Shown here in pieces: positions 1 to 8,029 of a stretch of DNA of 64,000 nt. Under the pieces are notes generated by a model, which was not told where the DNA came from, made no database searches, and saw only the letters and a list, made by a program, of their open reading frames with translations. The stretch spans positions 2,918,419-2,982,418 of the forward strand of contig NZ_CP043653.1 of the NCBI RefSeq assembly GCF_014217685.1. The letters run 5' to 3'. The stretch comes from Glaciihabitans sp. INWT7 (GTDB taxonomy: Bacteria; Actinomycetota; Actinomycetes; Actinomycetales; Microbacteriaceae). Position numbers and translations under genes: made by a program. Every line of letters starts with the position of its first letter. Position 1 is the stretch's first letter.

Positions 1-527
1 AGGGCGTCCCCTTCCAGGGCTGAAGAGCCGATCGTGCGAAAGAAATAGCCGCCGGATGCCACAGAACTGAGACGCATGGCGGTGGCGGCGGGAGAGATCA
101 TCGGCAGCTTCGCCGCGACGAGCTTCGGGATGACCCTCTCGGCCAGCACCGATGACGACGGCCCGACGAGCACGTCGGCCTTCGCGGTCACGAGGTCGGC
201 GATCGACGCCTCGATGGTCGCGGTGGAGACATCGCCGGAGTCCCGGGCGAGCACTTCGACGGGTTTGCCGAGCACGCCACCGGCATCGTTGATCTCCTTG
301 ACGGCCACCGCGACACCCGCGGCCTGTGCGCCGCCGAGATAGGACTGGGTGCCGGTGCTGGGGAAGAGAGTGCCGATGCGCAGTACCCCGTCGCCCGATG
401 GCGTAGCCGTCGATGTGGCCGACGGTGCCGACGGAAGTGGCGTGGGGGTTGCGACAGAGCAGGACACGAGCGCAAGGCAGAACACCACTCCAGAGACGGC
501 AGCGAGAAGCGTTCGGGAGCGCGACAT
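1..527 (-). CDS. ABC transporter substrate-binding lipoprotein, LivK-like (3' end outside window)
   Basis: About 175 N-terminal residues are visible; the gene runs off the left edge. The protein starts MSRSRTLLAAVSGVVF and has a lipobox-like LVSCS at about residue 20-24, so it should be exported and lipid-anchored. A Ser/Thr/Pro/Ala-rich linker follows, then IGTLFPSTGTQSYLGG and KEINDAGGVLGKPVEV, typical of the periplasmic-binding-protein type 1 (branched-chain amino acid, Leu/Ile/Val-binding) family. The ATG at 527 follows GAAGGACC, a usable ribosome binding site. It presumably feeds a Liv-type importer, but no permease or ATPase is in the window, and the substrate cannot be told from this part. 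Confidence 0.85.
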   Translation of the reverse strand, partial: MSRSRTLLAAVSGVVFCLALVSCSVATPTPLPSAPSATSTATPSGDGVLRIGTLFPSTGTQSYLGGAQAAGVAVAVKEINDAGGVLGKPVEVLARDSGDVSTATIEASIADLVTAKADVLVGPSSSVLAERVIPKLVAAKLPMISPAATAMRLSSVASGGYFFRTIGSSALEGDA

Positions 528-572
528 GATGGTCCTTCGGGTAGATCGGGTATGTCGAACCCTACAGTTCGG

Positions 573-1508
573 TCACTGGGCCGGCAGCGAGGCGCGACGT
601 GCCCGCGGCGCCGAGACGAAGATGTCGACGGTGAGGATCGTGAGCGCAACCCAGACGAGGGCGAATCCAATCCAGCGCGCGGGCGGCATGTCCTCCCCCA
701 GCACGAAAGCACCCACCACGAACTGGAGCACCGGCGCGAGGTACTGGGTGAGCCCGAGGTAGACGAGGGGCAGTCGTCGCGCGGCGGCGGCGAAGAGCAG
801 AAGGGGAACCGCGGTCACGACACCCGCACTCACGAGGAGAAGCGTGTGGGCGAGGCTCACCGTGCCGAAGGTGAGGCCGGCACTGGTGCCGACGACGGCA
901 AGCTGCACGATCGCGACCGGTGCGAGCCAGGCCGTCTCGAGCGTGAGCCCGCTCACGGCATCCACCGCTGGGCCCACTCGCTTCTTGATGAGCCCGTACA
1001 GCCCGAAGGAGAAGGCGAGCACAAGCGAGATCCACGGCAACGTCCCGTAGTTGAATGCGAGCACGACGACCGCGACGAGGCTCGTGCCGACGGCGATCCA
1101 CTGCGCAATCCGCAATCTCTCCCGCAGGAAGAGCACCCCGAGCAGAACTGTGACGATGGGATTGATGAAGTAGCCGAGGGATGCCTCGATCACCTTGCCA
1201 TCGAGCGTCGCGAAGACGTAGACCTGCCAGTTGACGAAGATGAAGACCGCGGCGAGACCCATGGTGAAGACGATGCGCGGCTGGCGCAGGATCGCGACGA
1301 GCGCGGGCCATTTGCGCGTGACGGTGATGATCATCGCGCAGAACACCAGGGAGAACAGGATGCGAAGCCCAACGATCTCGAAGGCGCCCGAGGGTTGGAG
1401 CAACAGGAAGTAGAGCGGCAGGATGCCCCAGAGCGCGTAGGCCGCGACGGCCATCACCACACCCGATCGCTCCGTGGACTGTTCGGGGGTTCGCGAGCTG
1501 GACATCAT
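573..1508 (-). CDS. rarD: EamA-family permease RarD
   Basis: An integral membrane protein of about 311 residues with roughly ten hydrophobic segments and two EamA-type halves (AAYALWGILPLYFLLL near the start, FVNWQVYVFATLDGKVIEAS in the middle, YLGLTQYLAPVLQF near the end). These are hallmark segments of RarD, a drug/metabolite-superfamily transporter whose substrate is poorly defined (chloramphenicol-sensitivity protein family). The start is placed at one of two consecutive ATG codons (1508 or 1505); a longer frame extends to 1526. No strong ribosome binding site is visible. It follows groES on the same strand but is separated from it by a strong hairpin. Confidence 0.88.
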   Translation of the reverse strand: MMSSSRTPEQSTERSGVVMAVAAYALWGILPLYFLLLQPSGAFEIVGLRILFSLVFCAMIITVTRKWPALVAILRQPRIVFTMGLAAVFIFVNWQVYVFATLDGKVIEASLGYFINPIVTVLLGVLFLRERLRIAQWIAVGTSLVAVVVLAFNYGTLPWISLVLAFSFGLYGLIKKRVGPAVDAVSGLTLETAWLAPVAIVQLAVVGTSAGLTFGTVSLAHTLLLVSAGVVTAVPLLLFAAAARRLPLVYLGLTQYLAPVLQFVVGAFVLGEDMPPARWIGFALVWVALTILTVDIFVSAPRARRASLPAQ

Positions 1509-1530
1509 GGGGATGTTACGGCACAAAAGA

Positions 1531-1569
1531 GAAGGGGCCCATTCCGAGGTGATCGGAATGGGCCCCTTC
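1531..1569 (-). terminator. Hairpin terminator after groES
   Basis: A perfect 17-bp inverted repeat (arms 1531-1547 and 1553-1569, starting GAAGGGGCCC) with a 5-nt loop lies immediately downstream of the groES stop codon and just upstream of the rarD start. The arms are GC-rich and the minus-strand exit runs into a short purine/T stretch. It most likely ends the groES transcript. Confidence 0.8.
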
Positions 1570-1583
1570 GTGAAGAAGTGGTC

Positions 1584-1880
1584 TTAGTGGGTGACGACCG
1601 CGAGCACGTCGCGAGCCGAAAGCACGAGCAGGTCTTCCCCGCCGTACTTGACCTCGGTCCCACCGTACTTGGAGTAGATGACCTTGTCGCCGACGGCGAT
1701 GTCGAGGGGGATGCGGTTGCCGTTGTCGTCGATGCGACCCGGTCCCACAGCGACGACCTCGCCCTCCTGGGGCTTCTCCTTCGCGGTGTCCGGGATGACG
1801 AGACCGGATGCAGTGGTCTGCTCGGCTTCGACCTGCTTGATGACAATGCGATCTTCGAGCGGCTTGATGGAGACTGCCAC
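1584..1880 (-). CDS. groES: Co-chaperonin GroES (Hsp10)
   Basis: 98 residues, the usual length. The sequence begins [20 protein letters not shown] and contains [20 protein letters not shown] and [19 protein letters not shown], all standard GroES segments (beta-barrel body and mobile loop). It caps the GroEL chaperonin in ATP-dependent protein folding in the cytoplasm. The GTG start at 1880 follows AAAGAGG. No groEL follows: the gene is monocistronic here, with a terminator right after it, as in several actinobacteria with groEL elsewhere. Two CIRCE operators lie upstream, so HrcA heat-shock repression is expected. Confidence 0.97.
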   Translation of the reverse strand: MAVSIKPLEDRIVIKQVEAEQTTASGLVIPDTAKEKPQEGEVVAVGPGRIDDNGNRIPLDIAVGDKVIYSKYGGTEVKYGGEDLLVLSARDVLAVVTH

Positions 1881-1919
1881 GGTTGACCTCTTTCTTGAAG
1901 TACTTCGAAATCTGGAGGG

Positions 1920-1946
1920 TTAGCACCCTCCCGAGGAGAGTGCCAG
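1920..1946 (-). promoter_or_regulatory. CIRCE operator (promoter-proximal, imperfect)
   Basis: TTAGCACCC, 9 nt, GAGTGCCAG: the 9-9-9 geometry of the HrcA-binding CIRCE element (consensus TTAGCACTC-N9-GAGTGCTAA), with three departures from consensus. It covers the expected transcription start of groES. Confidence 0.85.
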
Positions 1947-1950
1947 ATGT

Positions 1951-1979
1951 AGCTTAGCCGCGCGTTAGCACTCCTGCAA
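1951..1979 (-). promoter_or_regulatory. groES promoter
   Basis: On the minus strand, TTGCAG (1974-1979) is followed after 17 bp by TAAGCT (1951-1956). These are reasonable -35 and -10 hexamers for the housekeeping sigma factor. The -35 sits inside the upstream CIRCE and the start point would fall in the downstream one, so HrcA binding would block initiation. Position is inferred from sequence only. Confidence 0.6.
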
Positions 1980-1991
1980 GGTGAGTGCCAA
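1965..1991 (-). promoter_or_regulatory. CIRCE operator (distal)
   Basis: TTAGCACTC, CTGCAAGGT, GAGTGCCAA: a CIRCE element with a perfect left arm and one mismatch in the right arm. It overlaps the groES -35 region and ends 25 bp before the ATG of the divergent methyltransferase gene, so it might also affect that gene. Confidence 0.93.
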
Positions 1992-2015
1992 TCGGTGGCT
2001 TGGTACGGTGGGTCG

Positions 2016-3215
2016 ATGGATTCCTCAGAGCTCGTCGAACTGCTTTCCAGCGACGGCCTGAGACTGCTGGATTCGCTGCCCGAATGGCAGTCCAACTCGG
2101 ATCTGCTGAAGACGGTGAACGACCTCCGTCGGGCCGGCCACTCTGCCGGCCTCGTGGCAGCGGTGCTCAGCCAGTCGAAACTGCGCGCAAAGGCGGCGGC
2201 CAAGTTCGGGCCCTTCGCCGGGCGGATGCTCTTCACCGAGGCCGGGCTAGAGCAGTCGACCCGCCTGCGGGTAGCCGCCCTGCATGCCGGGCGGTTCCAG
2301 GCCGCAGGTCTCCAGCGCGTCGCCGACCTGGGCAGCGGGATCGGGGGCGACGCGCTCGCGCTCGCCTCGCTGGATCTCGAGGTGACCGCCGTCGAACTCG
2401 ACGAGGTGACCGCGGCGATCGCCGCGTACAACCTCGCGCTCTGGCCGAATGCCACGGTCGTGCACGCCGACGTCACCGGCTTCGATCTCGAGGGCTTCGA
2501 CGGGGTCTACCTCGACCCCGCCCGACGCACCGCCGGCCACCAGAACACCTCGCGCCTCTCGGACCCCGCCGACTATTCGCCGACCCTCGATTTCGCCTTC
2601 GGTATCGCCGACCATCTCCCCACCGGGATCAAACTCGGACCCGGCATCGACCGCGACCTCATCCCCCCGGAAGCTGAAGCGCAGTGGGTGTCCGTCGATC
2701 GCGACGTGGTCGAACTCGGGCTCTGGTTCGGCAGCCTCGCACGCCCGGGCATCCGGCGCTCCGCCCTCGTGATCGGCGAGCACGGCACCGCAGAGCTCGC
2801 CTCCACCGGCGACAGCATCGATGTCGAGACCGGCACACTCGGCAGCTACCTGTACGAGCCGGATGGCGCGGTCATCCGCTCCCGGCTGATCGGCGATCTC
2901 GGCCGGCGCATCGGTGCGACCATGCTGAGCGACGGCATCGCCTACCTCACCTGCGACACCGCGATCGAGACGCCTTTTGCGGCGTGCTTCCGCGTGGTCG
3001 AGACCTTCCCGCTCGACGAACGTCGACTGAAGAAGGAACTAGCGGCACGAGGGATCGGTTCGCTCGAGATCAAGAAGCGAGGGGTGGATGTCGATCCCGC
3101 GGCATTCCGTCGCAAGCTGTCGCTGCACGGCCCGCAGTCCGCGACACTGGTGCTCACCCGGGTGGCGGGTCGGCATACCGCTCTTCTCTGCGAGCGAGTC
3201 ACCTTCCGTTCCTGA
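2016..3215 (+). CDS. Class I SAM-dependent methyltransferase with THUMP-like C-terminal domain
   Basis: 399 residues. A methyltransferase motif I (VADLGSGIGGDALAL) lies near residue 101 and a YLDPARR motif near residue 164, the latter resembling the catalytic motif IV of nucleic-acid base methyltransferases. The C-terminal part (ARGIGSLEIKKRGVDVDP, then FRRKLSLHG) matches the THUMP-like domain of conserved actinobacterial proteins of unknown RNA target. The ATG at 2016 is preferred to an in-frame GTG at 1995: a TACGGT box (2004-2009) lies 6 nt before it, suggesting a leaderless mRNA, and no good ribosome binding site exists. Divergent from groES. The substrate is unknown; a tRNA or rRNA is the likeliest guess. 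Confidence 0.85.
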   Translation: MDSSELVELLSSDGLRLLDSLPEWQSNSDLLKTVNDLRRAGHSAGLVAAVLSQSKLRAKAAAKFGPFAGRMLFTEAGLEQSTRLRVAALHAGRFQAAGLQRVADLGSGIGGDALALASLDLEVTAVELDEVTAAIAAYNLALWPNATVVHADVTGFDLEGFDGVYLDPARRTAGHQNTSRLSDPADYSPTLDFAFGIADHLPTGIKLGPGIDRDLIPPEAEAQWVSVDRDVVELGLWFGSLARPGIRRSALVIGEHGTAELASTGDSIDVETGTLGSYLYEPDGAVIRSRLIGDLGRRIGATMLSDGIAYLTCDTAIETPFAACFRVVETFPLDERRLKKELAARGIGSLEIKKRGVDVDPAAFRRKLSLHGPQSATLVLTRVAGRHTALLCERVTFRS

Positions 3216-3250
3216 GGCGTCGGCACACGGCACGGGGATGAACACGACGA

Positions 3251-3280
3251 AGGGTCCGCCTCCCGAAGGAGACGGACCCT
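3251..3280. terminator. Bidirectional hairpin terminator
   Basis: Arms AGGGTCCG (3251-3258) and CGGACCCT (3273-3280), extended inward by four more pairs after one mismatch, with a CGAA tetraloop. It lies between the convergent methyltransferase and the small membrane-protein gene and can serve both. Confidence 0.75.
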
Positions 3281-3300
3281 GACTGTCGAAAGCGGAGCGT

Positions 3301-3753
3301 CTAGTAGTTGTTCGAGTCGAACGCGCCGTTGGCTCCGCCGATGGCGAAGAGGGCGATCCAACCGATCAGGGCGATGATCGCAATGACCAGACCCACGATT
3401 CCGGTGATGATCGCGGTCATCCAGAATCCCTTGGCCGGCACACCTTCGCGCTTGCGACCGAGGATTCCGAGCACGAGCGCGGCGCCGGGGATGAAGAGCT
3501 GCAGTACCGATCCGACGATCGGGATGAAGACGACCCAGAAACCGAGGAGACCGACGATTCCGGCGATCATTCCGATGAGGCTCAGGGTCTTCTTAGGGGC
3601 CACGACACCGCTCGCGGCATAGGCGGGAGGGGCGCTCGTATAGCCGTCGCCGGCCGGAGGAGCCGGCGGCATCACGGGAGGCGCGACGGGCGGAGTCACG
3701 GGCGAGGCTGGCGGCGGTACCGGCGGCACGGCGCCGTTGTCGGGGTCAGTCAT
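3301..3753 (-). CDS. Small membrane protein with proline-rich N-terminus (DUF4190-like)
   Basis: 150 residues. The first ~55 are a Pro/Ala/Val-rich cytoplasmic-type tail (PVPPPASPVTPPVAPPVMPP). Two or three hydrophobic segments follow (LIGMIAGIVGLLGFWVVFIP, ALVLGILGRKREGVPAKGF, ITGIVGLVIAIIALIGWIAL). The GILGRKRE loop between membrane spans resembles DUF4190-type proteins common in Gram-positive bacteria. The ATG at 3753 follows AAAGGAGCAACC, a clear ribosome binding site, so a longer upstream reading is rejected. Function unknown. Confidence 0.8.
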   Translation of the reverse strand: MTDPDNGAVPPVPPPASPVTPPVAPPVMPPAPPAGDGYTSAPPAYAASGVVAPKKTLSLIGMIAGIVGLLGFWVVFIPIVGSVLQLFIPGAALVLGILGRKREGVPAKGFWMTAIITGIVGLVIAIIALIGWIALFAIGGANGAFDSNNY

Positions 3754-3852
3754 GGTTGCTCCTTTGAGAACGTTGTCAGTGTCAGGCGATTCACAGCATT
3801 TCATCGCCGTGGTGGCATGTCAAACAGGCCGGCGGTGAACCCTCTGCTCGAG

Positions 3853-4901
<1,049 letters not shown>

Positions 4902-4905
<4 letters not shown>

Positions 4906-5393
4906 TGGCCCACCGCCGGCCGGGTGACGGGGTCTGGCACGTCGAGCCGCATCACGATCGCATCCACACCGTCCGGCTGGTAATAGCCCACCCGCACCGC
5001 GATCTCCTCGAATCCGAGACTGTCGTAGAGCCGTTTCGGCCCCGGGTTGTCTGCACGCACCTCGAGGAACACTTCTTTCGCGCCGCGCTTTCGGGCCTCA
5101 CCGATCAGCGCATTCATCAGGGCTCGACCGAGCCCTCCCCGGCGGGCGGTCTGTGCAACGGCAATCGTCTGGATGTCCCCCTCGAGGGCACCGCGGGGGG
5201 CGAACAATCCGGCATAGCCGTCGAGCTCCCCCGGGAAGCCCACCCGGTCGGCCACGAGGTAATAACACTGCGGATTGCGCAGATCGCTGAGCATCGCGTC
5301 GCTCGACCACGCATCCGAGCCGAAGGTGCCGGTCTCGAGCTCCATGATGCGGGCGAGGTCTTCCGTCGTCGCGACACGCAGTTGCCAGCTCAC
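4902..5393 (-). CDS. rimI: Ribosomal-protein-alanine N-acetyltransferase RimI
   Basis: 163 residues, GNAT fold. The acetyl-CoA loop is seen at [16 protein letters not shown] (Q/RxxGxG/A), followed by [26 protein letters not shown], the standard RimI signature. Family members acetylate the N-terminus of ribosomal protein S18 and other proteins. GTG start at 5393, directly abutting the tsaB stop (TGA-GTG), and 4-nt overlap with tsaD. The tsaB-rimI-tsaD order is common; in some actinobacteria rimI and tsaD are fused, here they are separate. Confidence 0.94.
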
Positions 5394-6026
5394 TCAGCTC
5401 ACCCGCTTTGGACCGGCAGAGATCGTGGCATCCGGTGCCCGCAGATAGAGCGCCTCGGCACCGGCGAAGGCACGCTGGTGCAGGAACAAGCCCTCGGCGA
5501 GCAGACCAGCGGATGCCGCGGACACCTCGGCGGCATCGACCCGTTCGTAGCTCCCATAACCCTCGACCGCCGCGGGCAGCTCATCCGGACGGCACAGTCC
5601 CGGTGCCTGCGCGCGCACCGGAAGGCCGACCGAATCGGCGCCAGAGTAGGCGGAGAAGTAGACCTCGCGTCGGCGGGCGTCCGTGACGACGAGCAGCGGT
5701 GCCGTGTTGCCCGCCGCGAAGTGACCCCAGGCGACGGCATCATGGCTCACCACGCGCACGAGCGGACGGGAGGCCCCGAAGGCGAAGGCCTGAGCCGCCG
5801 CGATCCCGACGCGCAGGCCGGTGAACGGACCAGGGCCCATGCCCGCGGTGACCCCGGAGAGCTGGTTGATCGCTATGCCGGACCGCTCGATCGCAAAGAG
5901 TATCGCTTCGCCGATCACCTCGGCATGGCGCCGGGTATCGGACTCGTTCACTTCCGAGAGGATGCCCCGGTCCCGGTCGACCACGGCGACACTCGTGCCG
6001 GCGGAGGTGTCGATGGCGAGCAGCAT
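5394..6026 (-). CDS. tsaB: tRNA threonylcarbamoyladenosine biosynthesis protein TsaB
   Basis: 210 residues. The N-terminus MLLAIDTSAGTSVAVVDRDR and the segment TAGMGPGPFTGLRVGIAAAQ are diagnostic of TsaB, the catalytically inactive TsaD paralogue that scaffolds the TsaBDE complex. The C-terminal half is degenerate relative to TsaD, as expected. ATG at 6026 overlaps the tsaE stop by one base (TGATG), indicating translational coupling. Confidence 0.95.
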   Translation of the reverse strand: MLLAIDTSAGTSVAVVDRDRGILSEVNESDTRRHAEVIGEAILFAIERSGIAINQLSGVTAGMGPGPFTGLRVGIAAAQAFAFGASRPLVRVVSHDAVAWGHFAAGNTAPLLVVTDARRREVYFSAYSGADSVGLPVRAQAPGLCRPDELPAAVEGYGSYERVDAAEVSAASAGLLAEGLFLHQRAFAGAEALYLRAPDATISAGPKRVS

Positions 6027-6505
6027 CAGTCCAGCCTAAGGTCGCGCCAGCGTGCGCCGTGGCCGGTGATGGTGACGATCCGCGGCTCCACCGGTTCGTC
6101 CCCATCCGCGAGGTCGGCACCCGCGCCCGTCGGCCGGCGAATGTCGATCTCGATCCAGTGCTCGGTGACTCCGTCCAGCATCCCCGCCGCCCACTCGACC
6201 ACCACGATCGACGCCGACCAGTCGATGTCGAGGTCATCGAGCTCGGCAGCGCTACCGAGACGGTAGGCATCCACGTGCACGAGTGGGGGGCCCTCGACGA
6301 GTCGCCGGTGTGTGCGAGCGAGCACGAAGGTGGGACTGGTCACCGATCCCCTCACACCGAGCTGTTCGCCGAGACCGCGGGTGAAGGTGGTCTTCCCCGC
6401 CCCCAGTTCACCATTGAGCGCGACCAGGTCGCCGGCGGTCAGCTCGAGCGCGAGCCGGGCCCCGAGCTCGGCCATGTGTTCGGGGGTATCAATCTCCAGC
6501 TGCAT
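6026..6505 (-). CDS. tsaE: tRNA threonylcarbamoyladenosine biosynthesis ATPase TsaE
   Basis: 159 residues from the ATG at 6505. The Walker A motif GELGAGKTTFTRGLG and SPTFVLARTHRR, then HVDAYRLGSAAELDDL, are characteristic. TsaE hydrolyses ATP to reset the TsaB-TsaD complex during t6A synthesis. The chosen start gives MQLEIDTPEHM and overlaps the end of alr by 17 nt. A longer frame to 6547 exists but would overlap alr by about 60 nt with non-conserved residues. Confidence 0.93.
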   Translation of the reverse strand: MQLEIDTPEHMAELGARLALELTAGDLVALNGELGAGKTTFTRGLGEQLGVRGSVTSPTFVLARTHRRLVEGPPLVHVDAYRLGSAAELDDLDIDWSASIVVVEWAAGMLDGVTEHWIEIDIRRPTGAGADLADGDEPVEPRIVTITGHGARWRDLRLD

Positions 6506-7598
6506 AGGTCCACTCGATCCGGCCGCCGAGGCGGGTGACAATCTCATAGTTGATCGTGTCGGCGGCTCGCGCCCAGTCGTCTACGGACGGCACCCCGGTC
6601 GCGGGATCCCCGAACAGCACCGCGCGGTCGCCCACCGCCACCTCGTCGTCACCCACGTCCACCACGAACTGGTCCATTGCGATGCGGCCGGCGACCCGGT
6701 ACTGGCGACCGTTGATGGACACCGGACCGCGCCCCGATGCGTGGCGAGGGATGCCGTCGCCATACCCGAGGGGCACAAGCGCAAGGCTCGTCTCGGCTGG
6801 CGTGCGGTAGTCGAAGCCGTAGGACACGCCACTGCCCGCCGGCGCGCGCTTCACAGAGACGACGGCCGCGCTCAGTTCGAGCGCCGGACGCAACCCGAGA
6901 TCGGCAGAACTCGCATCGTCGAAGGGTGAAAGGCCGTAGGTACCGATCCCCACCCGGACGAGGCCGAATCGCGCGGACGGCAGCCTCAGCGCTCCGGCGG
7001 TCGCGGCGAGATGGCGCAGCTCGGGAGTGAGCCCCGCCGACAGCGCATCGGCGATCGCCCGCTCGAAGGCGGCGACCTGGGCGAGATCCTCCCCCTCGCC
7101 GGCATTGGCGAGATGGCTCCAGAGGCCGCGCACCCTCAGCCGCCCGGCGCGCTCGTGCTCGGCAGCCGCCTCGAAGAACTCGCGCCAGTCGGACTCCACG
7201 GCGCCATTCCGACCGAGGCCGGTGTCCACCTTGAGCTGCACGGAGGCCGTGCCCGCGGCATCCGCCACCCGGTCGAGCTGTTCGAGGTAGTGCACACCGA
7301 GGTCGATGTCTGCGGCGATGGCCTCGTCGAAACCGGCCTCCGGTCCGTGCAACCAGGCGAGGATCGGCGCGCCGATGCCCGCCCGGCGCAACTCGAGCGC
7401 CTCCTGGATGTCAACGACGCCGAGCCAGTCCGTGCCGTCGGCGATGGCCGCGCGAGCGACGGCCACGGCACCGTGACCGTAGGCGCGGGACTTGACGACC
7501 GTCATGAGCCGAGCATCGCCGATGCTGCGCCGCAGCACGCGGATGTTGTGACCCACCGCATCGAGATCGACACGCGCCTCGCGAAGCGGCCGGTTCAT
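6489..7598 (-). CDS. alr: Alanine racemase
   Basis: 369 residues. The PLP-binding lysine lies in VVKSRAYGHGAVAVA (residue ~36), the phosphate loop near VRVGIGTYGLSPF, and LVPLGYGDGIPRH and RIAMDQFVVDVG in the C-terminal beta domain. It makes D-alanine for peptidoglycan. The motif reads KSRAYGHG rather than the usual KADAYGHG or KANAYGHG, a small deviation next to the active-site lysine. Start chosen at ATG 7598 because it overlaps the acpS stop by 4 nt (ATGA) and begins MNRPLREARVDLDAV; the open frame continues upstream without homology. Confidence 0.95.
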   Translation of the reverse strand: MNRPLREARVDLDAVGHNIRVLRRSIGDARLMTVVKSRAYGHGAVAVARAAIADGTDWLGVVDIQEALELRRAGIGAPILAWLHGPEAGFDEAIAADIDLGVHYLEQLDRVADAAGTASVQLKVDTGLGRNGAVESDWREFFEAAAEHERAGRLRVRGLWSHLANAGEGEDLAQVAAFERAIADALSAGLTPELRHLAATAGALRLPSARFGLVRVGIGTYGLSPFDDASSADLGLRPALELSAAVVSVKRAPAGSGVSYGFDYRTPAETSLALVPLGYGDGIPRHASGRGPVSINGRQYRVAGRIAMDQFVVDVGDDEVAVGDRAVLFGDPATGVPSVDDWARAADTINYEIVTRLGGRIEWTYAAGD

Positions 7599-7972
7599 GC
7601 CACGCCCGAACCCTCGGCGATCACGTAGGCGATCGCGACCCCGGCATCGTGGCTCATCGACAGGTGGATGGCGGAGATCCCCCGCGCCGCGACGATCTGC
7701 GCGAGAGAGTTGTAGACCTCGATCGAGGGGTTGCGAAGGCCATCCGAGACGACGGCCATGTCGTGCCAGCGCACCCCGGTAGAGTCGCCGATCGCCTTGA
7801 TGACGGCTTCCTTCGCCGCGAACCGCGCGGCCATGGAGTTGAGCGACCTCTTGGTATCCCCCTCCCACTGTTCGCTCTCGGCGAACAAGCGAGTGAGTAC
7901 CCCCGGCGTTCGGGTGGTGGCACGCTCGAAACGGGCGAGATCGACGACATCCACACCGATGCCGATGATCAT
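7595..7972 (-). CDS. acpS: Holo-[acyl-carrier-protein] synthase
   Basis: 125 residues. MIIGIGVDVVDLARFERA contains the Mg2+/CoA-binding aspartate of the family and RFAAKEAVIKAIGD the conserved glutamate/lysine motif. AcpS transfers the 4'-phosphopantetheine arm from CoA to acyl carrier protein for fatty-acid synthesis. Located 44 nt after glmS and overlapping alr by 4 nt, so probably part of one operon devoted mainly to envelope precursors and t6A. Confidence 0.95.
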   Translation of the reverse strand: MIIGIGVDVVDLARFERATTRTPGVLTRLFAESEQWEGDTKRSLNSMAARFAAKEAVIKAIGDSTGVRWHDMAVVSDGLRNPSIEVYNSLAQIVAARGISAIHLSMSHDAGVAIAYVIAEGSGVA

Positions 7973-8004
7973 TCCGATACCTCCAGGGCGTTACCCGACC
8001 GCGT

Positions 8005-8029
8005 TATTCGACTGTGCTATTCGACTGTG
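8005..8029. repeat. Tandem 13-bp duplication at the glmS stop codon
   Basis: TATTCGACTGTG occurs at 8005-8016 and again at 8018-8029, a 13-bp period. The second copy encodes the last residues and stop of glmS; the first lies just after the stop. It looks like a recent slippage duplication with no visible function. Confidence 0.8.

Noticed and set aside
552-1886. 444-codon plus-strand frame over rarD and groES
   Set aside because: It is antisense to two clearly recognisable genes; Arg/Asp/Glu/Gly-rich composition is typical of shadow frames in high-GC DNA.
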